From: Syntrophaceae bacterium UBA6087
GTDB taxonomy: Bacteria > Desulfobacterota > Desulfomonilia > UBA1062
Reading direction: 5' to 3'
Assembly: GCA_002448235.1 (NCBI GenBank)
Contig: DIXF01000017.1
Span: forward strand, 62,001-126,000
DNA length: 64,000 bases
Of the stretch, positions 28,271 to 36,592 are shown piece by piece. The translations under genes were made by a program, and so were the position numbers. The notes under the pieces are model-generated. The model was not told the origin of the DNA. It saw only the letters and a program-made list of their open reading frames with translations, and did not search any database. The number at the start of each line of letters is the position of its first letter. Positions within the stretch are counted from its first letter, which is position 1.

Positions 28271-28666
28271 ATGGTTCATGGAGCAGGCATCGTCGTTCTC
28301 GCTGCGGTCGGGTTAGTATCGGGGATCATGTCCGGCATGTTCGGCATCGGCGGCGGCGGCGTCATCATCGTGCCCGCACTGGTGTATCTCTTCGGATTTT
28401 CCCAGCACAGCGCAATCGGAACCAGCCTCGCGATCCTGCTGCCGCCCGTGGGCCTCGGCGCCGTTATCGAGTACTACCGCAACGGGCACGTGGACCTCCG
28501 CTCCGCATTCGTCGTAGCCCTGGGGCTTTTCTTAGGGGCCTGGATCAGTTCGTACTTTGCAAACAGGATACCCGAGGCATACATGCGCCTTGCCTTCGGC
28601 GTGTTCGTGCTTTCCCTGGGGGTCTACATCATTGCGAGCAGTATGAGGAACCTTCCGCCCCTCTGA
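28271..28666 (+). CDS. Half-size TauE/SafE-family permease
   Basis: The 131-residue protein has four transmembrane helices and the N-terminal TauE/SafE motif (GLVSGIMSGMFGIGGGGVIIVPAL). The usual family length is about 250 residues, formed by two such halves. Here the protein ends after one half (MRNLPPL) with no continuation in any frame before the convergent gene at 28702. It may dimerise, or be a truncated relic. The start at 28271 follows GGGGAGG. Family members export sulfite, sulfoacetate or other sulfur/organic anions. Because the motif is intact and the ribosome binding site is strong, a functional half-transporter is favoured. Confidence 0.8.
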   Translation: MVHGAGIVVLAAVGLVSGIMSGMFGIGGGGVIIVPALVYLFGFSQHSAIGTSLAILLPPVGLGAVIEYYRNGHVDLRSAFVVALGLFLGAWISSYFANRIPEAYMRLAFGVFVLSLGVYIIASSMRNLPPL

Positions 28667-28701
28667 GGCCTCGCGGCAGGCGGTCATTCCTGCACGGCAG
28701 G

Positions 28702-30420
28702 CTATTTCGGGTGCACCCGCTCATCTTCCGGCAGGTCGAGGCCCAGCTGACCGCCCGGGTTCATGATGCCGTTCGGGTCGAAATGCCTCTTCAACGCCCG
28801 CAGCACTTCCATCTGCTCGGTCCCCAGATATCCGTCGAGATACTGCCCCATCATGCGGCCGATACCGTGATGATGGCTCAGAGACGCGCCGTTCTCCATG
28901 ATCGACTCGATGACGCCCCGCTGGAAGAGCCTGAATTCATCGACATCGGTGGTCCTCATGATAAAGATGAAATACAGGTTCGTGCCCTGGGGATAGAAGT
29001 GGGAGGCGTGGGTCATGCACATGGTTCCGGGCCTGTTCTTGATGAACGCCCGTACCCCCTGGTGAACCTGATGAAGATTGGCCCAGGTGACGCTCGCCTC
29101 CAGCGTGTCGATCTGGATGCCGTAATCCTGCAGGTCCTCGCGCATGTAGGGCTCGGTGTACCGGGTCTTCTCCCATTTCTTTGCCGCATAGCCCGTCAGA
29201 TACAAAGCGCCGTAGGAGCTGCATACCTTCCTGATCTTTTTCTTGACCAGCTTCGTATAGCTTGCATCCCCCTCGGCGGTGCCCAGGCACAGGCAGCGCT
29301 CCATGGGCATGAAGCCCTTCTTCACGAGGTACCTGTCCACGAATGAAGGGATGCCGTAGAGCTTCAATCCCCGGTCGGTCTCTTCCGGGTCGGAGATCCT
29401 GAAAATGGCGGGCTTTCCGAACTCGGCCTGCATGACCTCCCTGCTCGCCTCGACCGCCGCGTCCCACGAGGGGAACATGAAGCTGAAGTACTTCCTGTTC
29501 TCGGGCATGAAACGGTAGATCTTCATGGTCGCTTCCACGAGGATGCCGTACGTCCCTTCCGAGCCCTTCATGATGTCGCTCACCTTCGGACCCGTTGCCG
29601 ACGCCGGAAACTCGCGGGTTTTAAAGGTGCCTGCCGGGGTCACGTATTCCTGGCTGATCACGAGGTCGCAGGCATCGCCGTAATAGGTCGAGGCCTGTCC
29701 CGATCCGAGCGTGACGATCCAGCCTCCTACCGTCGAGTACTCGAACGACTGGGGGAAGTGCCCGCAGGTATATTTCTTTTTTGCGCCGTACAGCTGCGGC
29801 GCCCGGTTGAGCGCGTCTTCGTAAGCGGGGCCGAACATGCCGGGCTGGACCCGGGCGGTCTGATCAGCCTCGTTTATTCCGAGGAGCTTGTTCATGTGGG
29901 TGCTGACGACCAGCGTCACGCCGCCTTTCGCCGGCCTCACGCCGAAATTCACCGAAGATCCGGCGGCGAAGACATACATGGGAATGCGGTGCTCGTTGCA
30001 GTAGACGACCAGACTCTTGATGTCTTCCTTATCCCTCGGGTGCACAACAGCGTCGGCCACCTCGCGGATGATGCCTTTGCGAAGCTCCATGAGCTCTTCG
30101 GTGGTTTTGCCGTAGGCATACTTCACCCTGCTGTAGCTGTCGGTTTCGACGTTTTCCTTCCCCACAATTTCCCGGAAGCGCTCGATATGCTTTGCGTCGA
30201 GAGACACCGGCTGCGAGAGCGTCACCTCGGTGTTGCCCTCTTCCACCTTGCGGCTGAAGTCCTCCTCGCTCATGGCGAACTCGTCCATCATCATATGGAC
30301 CCATCCATGGCTCGGGTGCTTGAAGGCATCCCGGCTGCCGTACTTCACGATAGACCTGATGGTGCCTTGCTTCGGGGCTGTTTCCGTCCAGTGGGGCTGG
30401 AACCCTTTTTTCGCTGTCAT
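28702..30420 (-). CDS. Alkyl-DHAP-synthase-like FAD-linked oxidase
   Basis: The 572-residue flavoprotein is of the VAO/FAD_binding_4 family, closest in architecture to alkyldihydroxyacetonephosphate synthase (AGPS). The FAD-binding region contains YVFAAGSSVNFG and YSTVGGWIVTLGSGQAS. The C-terminal triple-His motif SHHHGIG is at residues 516-518, a hallmark of AGPS, and a TEPYMREDL segment lies upstream of it. AGPS swaps the acyl chain of acyl-DHAP for a fatty alcohol to make ether lipids. The gene overlaps the glycerol-3-phosphate dehydrogenase gene by four bases, consistent with DHAP/glycerol-phosphate chemistry. A glycolate- or lactate-oxidase-like role is the main alternative. Confidence 0.78.
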   Translation of the reverse strand: MTAKKGFQPHWTETAPKQGTIRSIVKYGSRDAFKHPSHGWVHMMMDEFAMSEEDFSRKVEEGNTEVTLSQPVSLDAKHIERFREIVGKENVETDSYSRVKYAYGKTTEELMELRKGIIREVADAVVHPRDKEDIKSLVVYCNEHRIPMYVFAAGSSVNFGVRPAKGGVTLVVSTHMNKLLGINEADQTARVQPGMFGPAYEDALNRAPQLYGAKKKYTCGHFPQSFEYSTVGGWIVTLGSGQASTYYGDACDLVISQEYVTPAGTFKTREFPASATGPKVSDIMKGSEGTYGILVEATMKIYRFMPENRKYFSFMFPSWDAAVEASREVMQAEFGKPAIFRISDPEETDRGLKLYGIPSFVDRYLVKKGFMPMERCLCLGTAEGDASYTKLVKKKIRKVCSSYGALYLTGYAAKKWEKTRYTEPYMREDLQDYGIQIDTLEASVTWANLHQVHQGVRAFIKNRPGTMCMTHASHFYPQGTNLYFIFIMRTTDVDEFRLFQRGVIESIMENGASLSHHHGIGRMMGQYLDGYLGTEQMEVLRALKRHFDPNGIMNPGGQLGLDLPEDERVHPK

Positions 30421-32099
30421 CGCTTCCTCCCGGGTTTTGCTTCCGCTCCGCTTTCCGCCCCCATGCCGGGGATAGCCAGCAGGCCGGCCGTGTCCTTCAG
30501 CTCCCGCGCTTTTCTCCCTTCGTCCCAGCCGAGCTCTTCGGCGGCGATGGCGGCGACTTCACGGAGGATGTCATCACCCGGGTTGCCGAGCGTTGCGATG
30601 CCGGTTCTCCTCAGCACGATATCGCTCAAGGACCTGGCCATCTCATGGCGTATCGCATACACGACCTCGGCCAGGATTTCGCCGTCATGGGTGACGACTT
30701 GCGCATACTTTTTATCTTTCTCCGCTATGCCGAGAACCTTTTCATATTCGTTGCCGTAGTGCCTGGCCACATACTCGAGGGTGCCGGCACCGAAGCGCGG
30801 GTGCTTGCGTTTGGCTTCTTCGATGAACGTCTTTATGTCCCGGATCTCGCAGCCGTTGAGATACCGCATGGCCGTTATTGCCTGGCCCATGGGCTTGCTC
30901 GTCTTCTGCCACACCAGATCCATCACCTTCTGGGCCAGGTTCCTGCTGGTGGTATACTTGCCGCCTTCAACGGTTATGAGGCCTTCGAGGCCGTCTTCGG
31001 CGTTGTCGTAGATCTCGTACTTTCTGGAAGACTCGTATGTGCCCTCGGTCTGTTCCTCCACCAGGGGGCGCAGGCCGCCGTAGGTATGCTTTACCTCTTC
31101 GAACTTTATGAAGCCCTCGCCGAAGGTGGAGTTCACCTCGTCGATAAGCTCCACGATGCTCTCTTTGGTCACTCTGTACTCGTCCGGGCTCCCGACGTAT
31201 TCCTTGTCCGTGGTGCCGATAAGGGTATGCCCCCGCCAGGGGATCAGGAAGAAGTGCCTGCCCTTGGGCGTCATGGACGCCACCACGCTGCCGTCGCAGA
31301 CCTTCTGCTCCGTTATGATGTGGATCCCTTCGGAGCGGCGGAGCGTCTCGTTCACCTCGCCTTTTTTCGCCACTCCGAGGATGATGTCGGCCCAGGGGCC
31401 TCCGCAGTTGATGGTGATGTCTCCCCGGATCTCGTGCTGGGTGTCGTTCAGGACATCCGTGACCTTCACCCCTCCTACCCTGTTCGAATCGTCGAGAACG
31501 AACCCGTCCACCTTCGTATAGTTCGAGACCTTTGCGCCGAAGGCTATTGCGGATCTGATGAATGCGAGCGTGAGGCGCTCGGGGAAGATGCTCATGCAGT
31601 CGTAAAAGATCGAAGCGCCGGTAAGCCCCTGCTCTTTCAGGCACGGCTGCATCTCGAGGGCTTTTTTGGTGGATATGGTCTTGTGCAGCGGGATCTTCTT
31701 GCTCTTGTCCCAGGTGCTGCCGCGATCGTAGGAGAGTATGTCGTAGAGGGTGAGCCCGGCTTTTATGATCCACTTGCTGTTCTTGAGCGTGGACTTGTAG
31801 TGAGTCATGAGCATGGGGAACGGATACACAAAGTTCGGCGCGATATCTTCGAGGATCTTCCTCTCCTTGAGCGATTCCCTCACCAGGGAGAACTCCATGT
31901 TCGCCAGATAGCGCAAGCCGCCGTGGATGAGCTTGGAGGTTGCCGACGAGGTGGCGCCGGAAAAATCCTTCTTTTCCACCAGCGCGGTCTTCAGCCCGCG
32001 GCTTGCGGCATCGTAGGCAACGGAAGCGCCGGTAATCCCGCCTCCGATTACGATCACGTCAAAGCGTTCATCCGCATGGTTTTCAATGAACCTGTCCAT
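30417..32099 (-). CDS. glpD: FAD-dependent glycerol-3-phosphate dehydrogenase
   Basis: The 560-residue enzyme is of the GlpD/GlpA family and interconverts glycerol-3-phosphate and DHAP, passing electrons to the membrane quinone pool. It has the dinucleotide-binding motif DVIVIGGGITGASVAYDAASRG at residues 14-36, the SSATSKLIHGGLRYL segment, LIGTTDKEY, and a C-terminal DUF2 domain (RHEMARSLSDIVLRRTGIA). The gene starts four bases after the FadR-type regulator stop, with AAGGAGG overlapping that stop, and overlaps the AGPS-like gene at its own end. It is therefore the middle gene of a tightly coupled three-gene operon. A function in ether-lipid precursor supply is suggested by its neighbour; catabolism of glycerol is the alternative. 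Confidence 0.9.
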   Translation of the reverse strand: MDRFIENHADERFDVIVIGGGITGASVAYDAASRGLKTALVEKKDFSGATSSATSKLIHGGLRYLANMEFSLVRESLKERKILEDIAPNFVYPFPMLMTHYKSTLKNSKWIIKAGLTLYDILSYDRGSTWDKSKKIPLHKTISTKKALEMQPCLKEQGLTGASIFYDCMSIFPERLTLAFIRSAIAFGAKVSNYTKVDGFVLDDSNRVGGVKVTDVLNDTQHEIRGDITINCGGPWADIILGVAKKGEVNETLRRSEGIHIITEQKVCDGSVVASMTPKGRHFFLIPWRGHTLIGTTDKEYVGSPDEYRVTKESIVELIDEVNSTFGEGFIKFEEVKHTYGGLRPLVEEQTEGTYESSRKYEIYDNAEDGLEGLITVEGGKYTTSRNLAQKVMDLVWQKTSKPMGQAITAMRYLNGCEIRDIKTFIEEAKRKHPRFGAGTLEYVARHYGNEYEKVLGIAEKDKKYAQVVTHDGEILAEVVYAIRHEMARSLSDIVLRRTGIATLGNPGDDILREVAAIAAEELGWDEGRKARELKDTAGLLAIPGMGAESGAEAKPGRKR

Positions 32100-32103
32100 G
32101 TCC

Positions 32104-32826
32104 TTACCTCCTTGGTTTCTTAACGTTCTGCAAATTAGCGATCACTACGTCTTCTGAATATTTCATGACATCTCCCATGATCTTAGCGGCTTTTCCCGCA
32201 TCCTGTTTACGAAGGGCCTGGTATATGTCCTCATGGAAACGCACCGAGCGCTCCCTGTTTTTCGGACAATCGAAATAGAGATGTCCGAACTCCGTCATGA
32301 ACTTGTTGAAGAAGTTCAGCAGGAAGAGATACAGGGTGTTGGCGCTTGCCAGGGCGATGATGTGATGCACCTTGATGTCCTTCTCCAGAACGGAAAGCTC
32401 TTTATCCTTGATCACCTCTTCCAGGTTCGCAAGATGTTCGTCCGTCCTGTTGACTGCCGCGAGCGAGGCCATCTGGGGGCCGATTATCGTGCGGAACTCA
32501 AGGAGCGTGGCGATGATGCTGTCGCGCTGCTGCTCGTCGATCCGGACCATGGCCCTGATGAGCTCGAGGTTCCCGCTCTCGCGGAAATCCTTCACGTACA
32601 CCCCGTCGCCGTGGCGGATCTCGATGAGGTCCAGCGATTCGAGCTTGCTCAGGCCCGCCCTGACCGTGGACCTGTTGACATCGAGCTCGTGCGCGAGGTC
32701 CCTTTCCGCAGGGAGCTTCTCCCCAGCGCGCAGCTCGCCCGTGATGATGCCCTTCAACAGGATGTTCTCTATCTCTTCGGAAAGCTTGCTCCGCGTCAGC
32801 GGCCGTGCAAAAGTCAGGGTTGCCAT
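32104..32826 (-). CDS. FadR-type GntR transcriptional regulator
   Basis: The 240-residue regulator has an N-terminal winged helix (LKGIITGELRAGEKLPAERDLAHELDVNRSTVRAGLSKLESL, residues 20-65) and a helical FCD/FadR ligand-binding domain. It is the first gene of the operon with glpD and the AGPS-like gene. The start is ATG 32826, preceded by GAGGAG. Reading further upstream to 32871 would run through the operator and is rejected. It probably senses an acyl-CoA or related metabolite and represses the operon through the dyad just upstream. Confidence 0.88.
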   Translation of the reverse strand: MATLTFARPLTRSKLSEEIENILLKGIITGELRAGEKLPAERDLAHELDVNRSTVRAGLSKLESLDLIEIRHGDGVYVKDFRESGNLELIRAMVRIDEQQRDSIIATLLEFRTIIGPQMASLAAVNRTDEHLANLEEVIKDKELSVLEKDIKVHHIIALASANTLYLFLLNFFNKFMTEFGHLYFDCPKNRERSVRFHEDIYQALRKQDAGKAAKIMGDVMKYSEDVVIANLQNVKKPRR

Positions 32827-32851
32827 CTCTTTCTCCTCATTATTGGTTCGG

Positions 32852-32870
32852 TGGTCCGACCATTGGACCA
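32852..32870. promoter_or_regulatory. FadR/GntR-type operator cluster
   Basis: TGGTCCGACCA at 32852-32862 is a TGGT-N3-ACCA dyad, the FadR-family pattern. A second arrangement, TGGTCC-N7-GGACCA, ends at 32870 and overlaps it. The cluster lies 26 bases before the regulator's start, so autoregulation of the regulator-glpD-AGPS operon is likely. Confidence 0.6.
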
Positions 32871-32993
32871 TTCTACTGATTACCCCGTTTCTGTCAAGGA
32901 TTATTTTTATGATGGCTTTATCAGATAGGAATTATCGGATAGGAAACCCGGACAGCGGTTTGAGGACTGAATCAAGGAGGTTTTTTACCACTA

Positions 32994-34151
32994 CTACTGC
33001 TTCATTTTCCGCCAGTTGCTGGGTGTGGTGCCCGTCCAGACCTTGAAGGCATGGTAAAAGTTCGGGACATCGCTGTAGCCAAGCTCGGTGGCGATCCTTT
33101 CGATGGAGAAGTTCGTGGTATTGAGCAGTTCGATAGCTTTCTCTTTACGAATATCGTTTAACAGCTTCTTGAATGATGTACCCTCTGCAGTCAAGTGACG
33201 CCGGAGCGTCCTTGGAGAAATGTTTAACCGGCGGGCAAGTTGCTCAAAAGAAGGAAATTCTTCATCCGGAAACAACAATTCCTGCCGGATCCTGTCCAGG
33301 GTGGTTCCCTGGTACTTCAAGCGGAGGTATACCCTTTTGCATTCTTTCTCGTATGCATTCCGGGCCAGAGGGTTCGCCATGGGCAGGGGCATGAACAGAA
33401 ATCTCTTGTCGAAGCTGATCATGCTTTCATCCGCATCGAAGGTGACCGGGCAGAAGAAGATTTCCTTGAAGTAGGATGCATGGTCCGGCCTCGGGTAGGT
33501 GAGCCGTATCTCATTGAACAGGATGGGGAAACCGAGGGCGGAGGAACACATCATGTACACCGACATCAGCTCTCTGTCGGTTATAAAGCGGCGCAGATCC
33601 CCCAGGTCTATGAGCTCCTCCTTCTTCAGGACCGCGAGGTTGCCTTTAACTATCAGGTCGTAACGGAAATAGGATAAGGTCACCTCGATGTAGCGGAACA
33701 TCATCTTGACGAAATCCAGGAAGGTGTTGCAGAACGTGGCCGGTATCGCAACCTTGCCGTTTGCACTGATGTTGTATTTCCCCCCTACGTTCAGACCCAG
33801 CTTCGGATCCGGGATCAACTCAATGATTCTCCTGAACACCATCATTTCCTGTCTGGGGGTGATGAGCATCTCCGGGTCGTGCAGGTCATGGGATTGAATT
33901 CCGCTGCCGGCCAGCAGCAGGTCGCTCTCTATACCGTACTTCCCGGCGTAATCAGCCAGTATGGTCACACTGTTTATGGAGCGGTAGAGGGGCAGCAGGT
34001 TGTTTGACTTCAGATGGATTGCATCATGGTCGGGAGCCTGTTTTGTCAAACTATATCCACCGGGCATCTCCTGCGCCGAATTCCGGAATCCAGGACAAAT
34101 AAACTTTTGCCCGGCTGCAGTACCTTTTCCCATTGATTCCGAATTGCCCAT
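32994..34151 (-). CDS. AraC-family regulator with arabinose_bd-type N-domain
   Basis: The 385-residue regulator has a long ligand domain (residues 40-240, of the Arabinose_bd/OruR-like type, with segments such as LGLNVGGKYNISANG and CNTFLDFVKMMFRYIEV). A C-terminal AraC double helix-turn-helix follows (FEQLARRLNISPRTLRRHLTAEG and IERIATELGYSDVPNFYHAFK). Such regulators usually activate genes for an acidic or acyl substrate. It is divergent from the SCP2/CoA-ligase/acyl-CoA dehydrogenase cluster starting at 34514, across a 362-base AT-rich gap, and is the likely local controller. The start follows AGGTGA. The ligand is unknown. Confidence 0.88.
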   Translation of the reverse strand: MGNSESMGKGTAAGQKFICPGFRNSAQEMPGGYSLTKQAPDHDAIHLKSNNLLPLYRSINSVTILADYAGKYGIESDLLLAGSGIQSHDLHDPEMLITPRQEMMVFRRIIELIPDPKLGLNVGGKYNISANGKVAIPATFCNTFLDFVKMMFRYIEVTLSYFRYDLIVKGNLAVLKKEELIDLGDLRRFITDRELMSVYMMCSSALGFPILFNEIRLTYPRPDHASYFKEIFFCPVTFDADESMISFDKRFLFMPLPMANPLARNAYEKECKRVYLRLKYQGTTLDRIRQELLFPDEEFPSFEQLARRLNISPRTLRRHLTAEGTSFKKLLNDIRKEKAIELLNTTNFSIERIATELGYSDVPNFYHAFKVWTGTTPSNWRKMKQ

Positions 34152-34513
34152 GAATCACCTGTATTTATCAGTCGTGCATATACGGACTCAAACCAAGCAT
34201 CTAAAAAACATCGGCAATATTTTATGTATTAATTGCATTATATATAGATAAGGATGAATCGTCATTATGATATTGGGCCAGGATGGTTGTTATTTCAGGC
34301 CACGTCTTGATCTTGCCGCATGATATCATTAATATCTTCTATAATTTTAAATATATATGATGTTTTGTAATTTTGTATTATTATATGACCGTTGGTAACA
34401 ATACAATTGTCCCCGCCCCACATTGTTTAAGAACTCCCTCGGGGTTACCCTCCCATTACTGAAAATAAGACACCCGGAGACGGGCCACTTCAAATTTCAA
34501 AATGGAGGGTTAT
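34152..34513. other. AT-rich divergent promoter region
   Basis: These 362 bases lie between the divergent AraC regulator and the acyl-CoA cluster. They are much more AT-rich than the flanks, with several TATA-type stretches (around 34230-34260 and 34320-34390). No RNA gene, operator repeat or open frame with a ribosome binding site was recognised. AraC-type binding sites are expected here but could not be picked out by eye. Confidence 0.45.
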
Positions 34514-34897
34514 ATGACGGTTTTTAAAGATACGGACAATCTGTATGAAGTTCTGGGGGGGTTCTGGAAGGCGCTCAATGACAAGCCCGAATTCAGCACA
34601 TCATTGAAAGATGCCGGTGTGCAGATCAAGTTCGAGATCTCCGATCCAAGCGCCATCATCTGGGTGGGTCCGGACGGCGTGGAGTTCGGCGAGCAGAAAC
34701 TCAAGGCGGACGTCACCATGCAGCTCGCCGGCGATGTCTGCCATGCCTTCTGGAAGAAGGACCTGAGCCTGCCTGTGGCGCTTGCCATGCGCAAGATAAA
34801 ATCAAAGGGCAATATCGCAAAGATCATGAAGCTCCTGCCCGTGCTCAAGCCTGCCTATGAGATGTATCCGGAATACATGAAGAAATTCGGCATCTGA
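34514..34897 (+). CDS. SCP2-like sterol-binding domain protein
   Basis: The 127-residue protein has the SCP2 fold pattern (VQIKFEISDPSAIIWVGPDGVEFG, then KADVTMQLAGDVCHAFWKKDLSLPVALA). Stand-alone SCP2 proteins bind lipids, acyl-CoAs or sterols in a hydrophobic tunnel. The start at 34514 follows GGAGGG; the ATG at 34502 overlaps that site and is rejected. It is the first gene of the cluster driven from the AraC intergenic region, 61 bases before the CoA ligase. A carrier of the hydrophobic substrate or its CoA ester for the following enzymes is a reasonable inference. Confidence 0.82.
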   Translation: MTVFKDTDNLYEVLGGFWKALNDKPEFSTSLKDAGVQIKFEISDPSAIIWVGPDGVEFGEQKLKADVTMQLAGDVCHAFWKKDLSLPVALAMRKIKSKGNIAKIMKLLPVLKPAYEMYPEYMKKFGI

Positions 34898-34958
34898 CAG
34901 CTCGCAGGCCGACGCAGGAAGTGCAGGGTTCCAAAACATCAAGAAACGAGGAGGATTT

Positions 34959-36557
34959 ATGTCAAGAAAACATGTGGCAGGACTGTTTTCTGATGAAGTG
35001 ATGGCAAAGTGTGAAAAGATGCCGGATTTCCCGGTTGTTACATTCGAAAACGGCGAGAATCTGAAAGACGAGGTAGTGACGTATAAAGACCTGTTCGTGA
35101 ACGGGTGCAAGGTGGCGAAAGCGATCCAGGCCGCGGGCATCGGAAAGGGAGACCGCTTCAGCCTCGTCATGCGCAACCACCCCGAGTTTCTCTATACTAT
35201 GCTTGCAGCATCTATAACCGGTGCCGTGGTCGTGCCCATCGACCCGCGTTCCAAAGGGAGCAAGCTCAGCTACCAGATCAGGGATTCGAACTCGAAGGGC
35301 ATCATCTACACCAGCGAGTTCAGCGATGACGTGGAGAAATCGCTCTCCGAGCTCAAGGACGTCAAGGTCATCGGCGTTTCCCACAAGGAGGGCTTCAGTA
35401 AGCCTGCCTCGAACCATCACCCGTCCCTGAACGAGATCCTTGCGGGCCCCGAGGTCGGCCTGCCCGGCGATATGAACCGGGAGATCAACACGCCCTTCGA
35501 GGTCATCTACACCTCCGGCACCACGGGCGATCCCAAGGGCGTGGTCATCAAGGCACACAGAATGCCCCAGTTCACCATGCTCGCCCAGTTCATCTGGCAG
35601 TATGCTCAGGACGAAAAACTCTACACCGGGCTGTCACTGACCCACGGCAACGCCCAGTCCGTGACCCTCATACCCTCCCTCATGCTGAACATCCCCTCGG
35701 TAATCAGCCGCAAGTTCACCAAGAGCAGGCTCTGGGACGTATGCAGGAAGCATGGCTGTACTACGTTTTCTCTTCTGGGCGGCATGATGATGGGCATCTA
35801 CAGCGAGCCGAAAAAGGCCGACGACACAGACAACCCGGTGCGCAAGGTGCTCAGCGCAGGCACACCCCGGAGCATCTGGGAGGACTTCGAGAAGCGCTAC
35901 AACGTGAAGATCCACGAGTGGTACGGCGCGGTGGAAGGGGGGTTCGCCCACAACGCACCGGGTACCGGTCCCGTCGGTTCTTTCGGCAAGCCCATCGAAG
36001 GGCTCATGGATATGACGATCATCCGTGACGACGATTCCGAGTGCGCCCCGGGCGAGATAGGGGAGCTGGTCGTGGCCCAGAAGCAGGGCAAGGTGGAGGT
36101 GGAGTACCTTGGCAAGAAGAAGGCCTCCGAGGAAAAGACGAGGGGCGGCGTGCTCCGCACCGGCGACATGTGCCACAAGGACGAGTACGGCTGGCTCTTC
36201 TTCGACTTCCGCAAGGGCGGGGGGCTGCGCCGACAGGGCGACTTCATCCTGCCCGAGTACGTGGAGAAGGCCATCGCAGACCTCGGTTACGTGAGCGATG
36301 TCTGCGTGTACGGCATCCCCGCGGAATCCGGTTCTCCCGGCGAAAGCGACATCGTGGCCGCAGTGGTCCCGGCATCGGGGGCAAAGCTCGATGTGAAGAA
36401 AATCTCGAAGGAACTCGAGAAGACCCTGGAAAAGGGATACATCCCCCAATTCCTCCAGATAGTGGACGAGATCCCCAAGACCGCCTCCGAGAAGAACCTC
36501 GACCGCGTGCTGCGCGACGAGTTCAGCAAGGAAGCGGCAAACGTCTTCAGATTCTAG
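34959..36557 (+). CDS. AMP-dependent acyl-CoA synthetase (CaiC-like)
   Basis: The 532-residue acid-CoA ligase is of the ANL superfamily. The P-loop YTSGTTGDPKGVVI is at about residue 183. WYGAVEGG provides the adenylate pocket, GDMCHKDEYGWLFF is the hinge region, and the late PKTASEKNLDR segment holds the catalytic Lys. It resembles crotonobetaine/carnitine-CoA ligase-like enzymes, which activate small to mid-size or cyclic acids. It activates the pathway's acid substrate at ATP cost to give the CoA thioester for the acyl-CoA dehydrogenase that follows 35 bases later. The site is GAGGAGG. The substrate cannot be told; an alicyclic or terpenoid-like acid is possible. Confidence 0.88.
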   Translation: MSRKHVAGLFSDEVMAKCEKMPDFPVVTFENGENLKDEVVTYKDLFVNGCKVAKAIQAAGIGKGDRFSLVMRNHPEFLYTMLAASITGAVVVPIDPRSKGSKLSYQIRDSNSKGIIYTSEFSDDVEKSLSELKDVKVIGVSHKEGFSKPASNHHPSLNEILAGPEVGLPGDMNREINTPFEVIYTSGTTGDPKGVVIKAHRMPQFTMLAQFIWQYAQDEKLYTGLSLTHGNAQSVTLIPSLMLNIPSVISRKFTKSRLWDVCRKHGCTTFSLLGGMMMGIYSEPKKADDTDNPVRKVLSAGTPRSIWEDFEKRYNVKIHEWYGAVEGGFAHNAPGTGPVGSFGKPIEGLMDMTIIRDDDSECAPGEIGELVVAQKQGKVEVEYLGKKKASEEKTRGGVLRTGDMCHKDEYGWLFFDFRKGGGLRRQGDFILPEYVEKAIADLGYVSDVCVYGIPAESGSPGESDIVAAVVPASGAKLDVKKISKELEKTLEKGYIPQFLQIVDEIPKTASEKNLDRVLRDEFSKEAANVFRF

Positions 36558-36592
36558 ATACGACGACAACATAAAAATAAGGAGCGGATATC

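Noticed and set aside
28255..29346. Open frame running across the TauE gene and opposite the AGPS-like gene
   Set aside because: It overlaps two supported genes and has Arg/His-rich low-complexity composition.
30645..32123. Open frame of 492 codons opposite glpD
   Set aside because: The glpD reading has all family motifs and operon coupling; this one has none.
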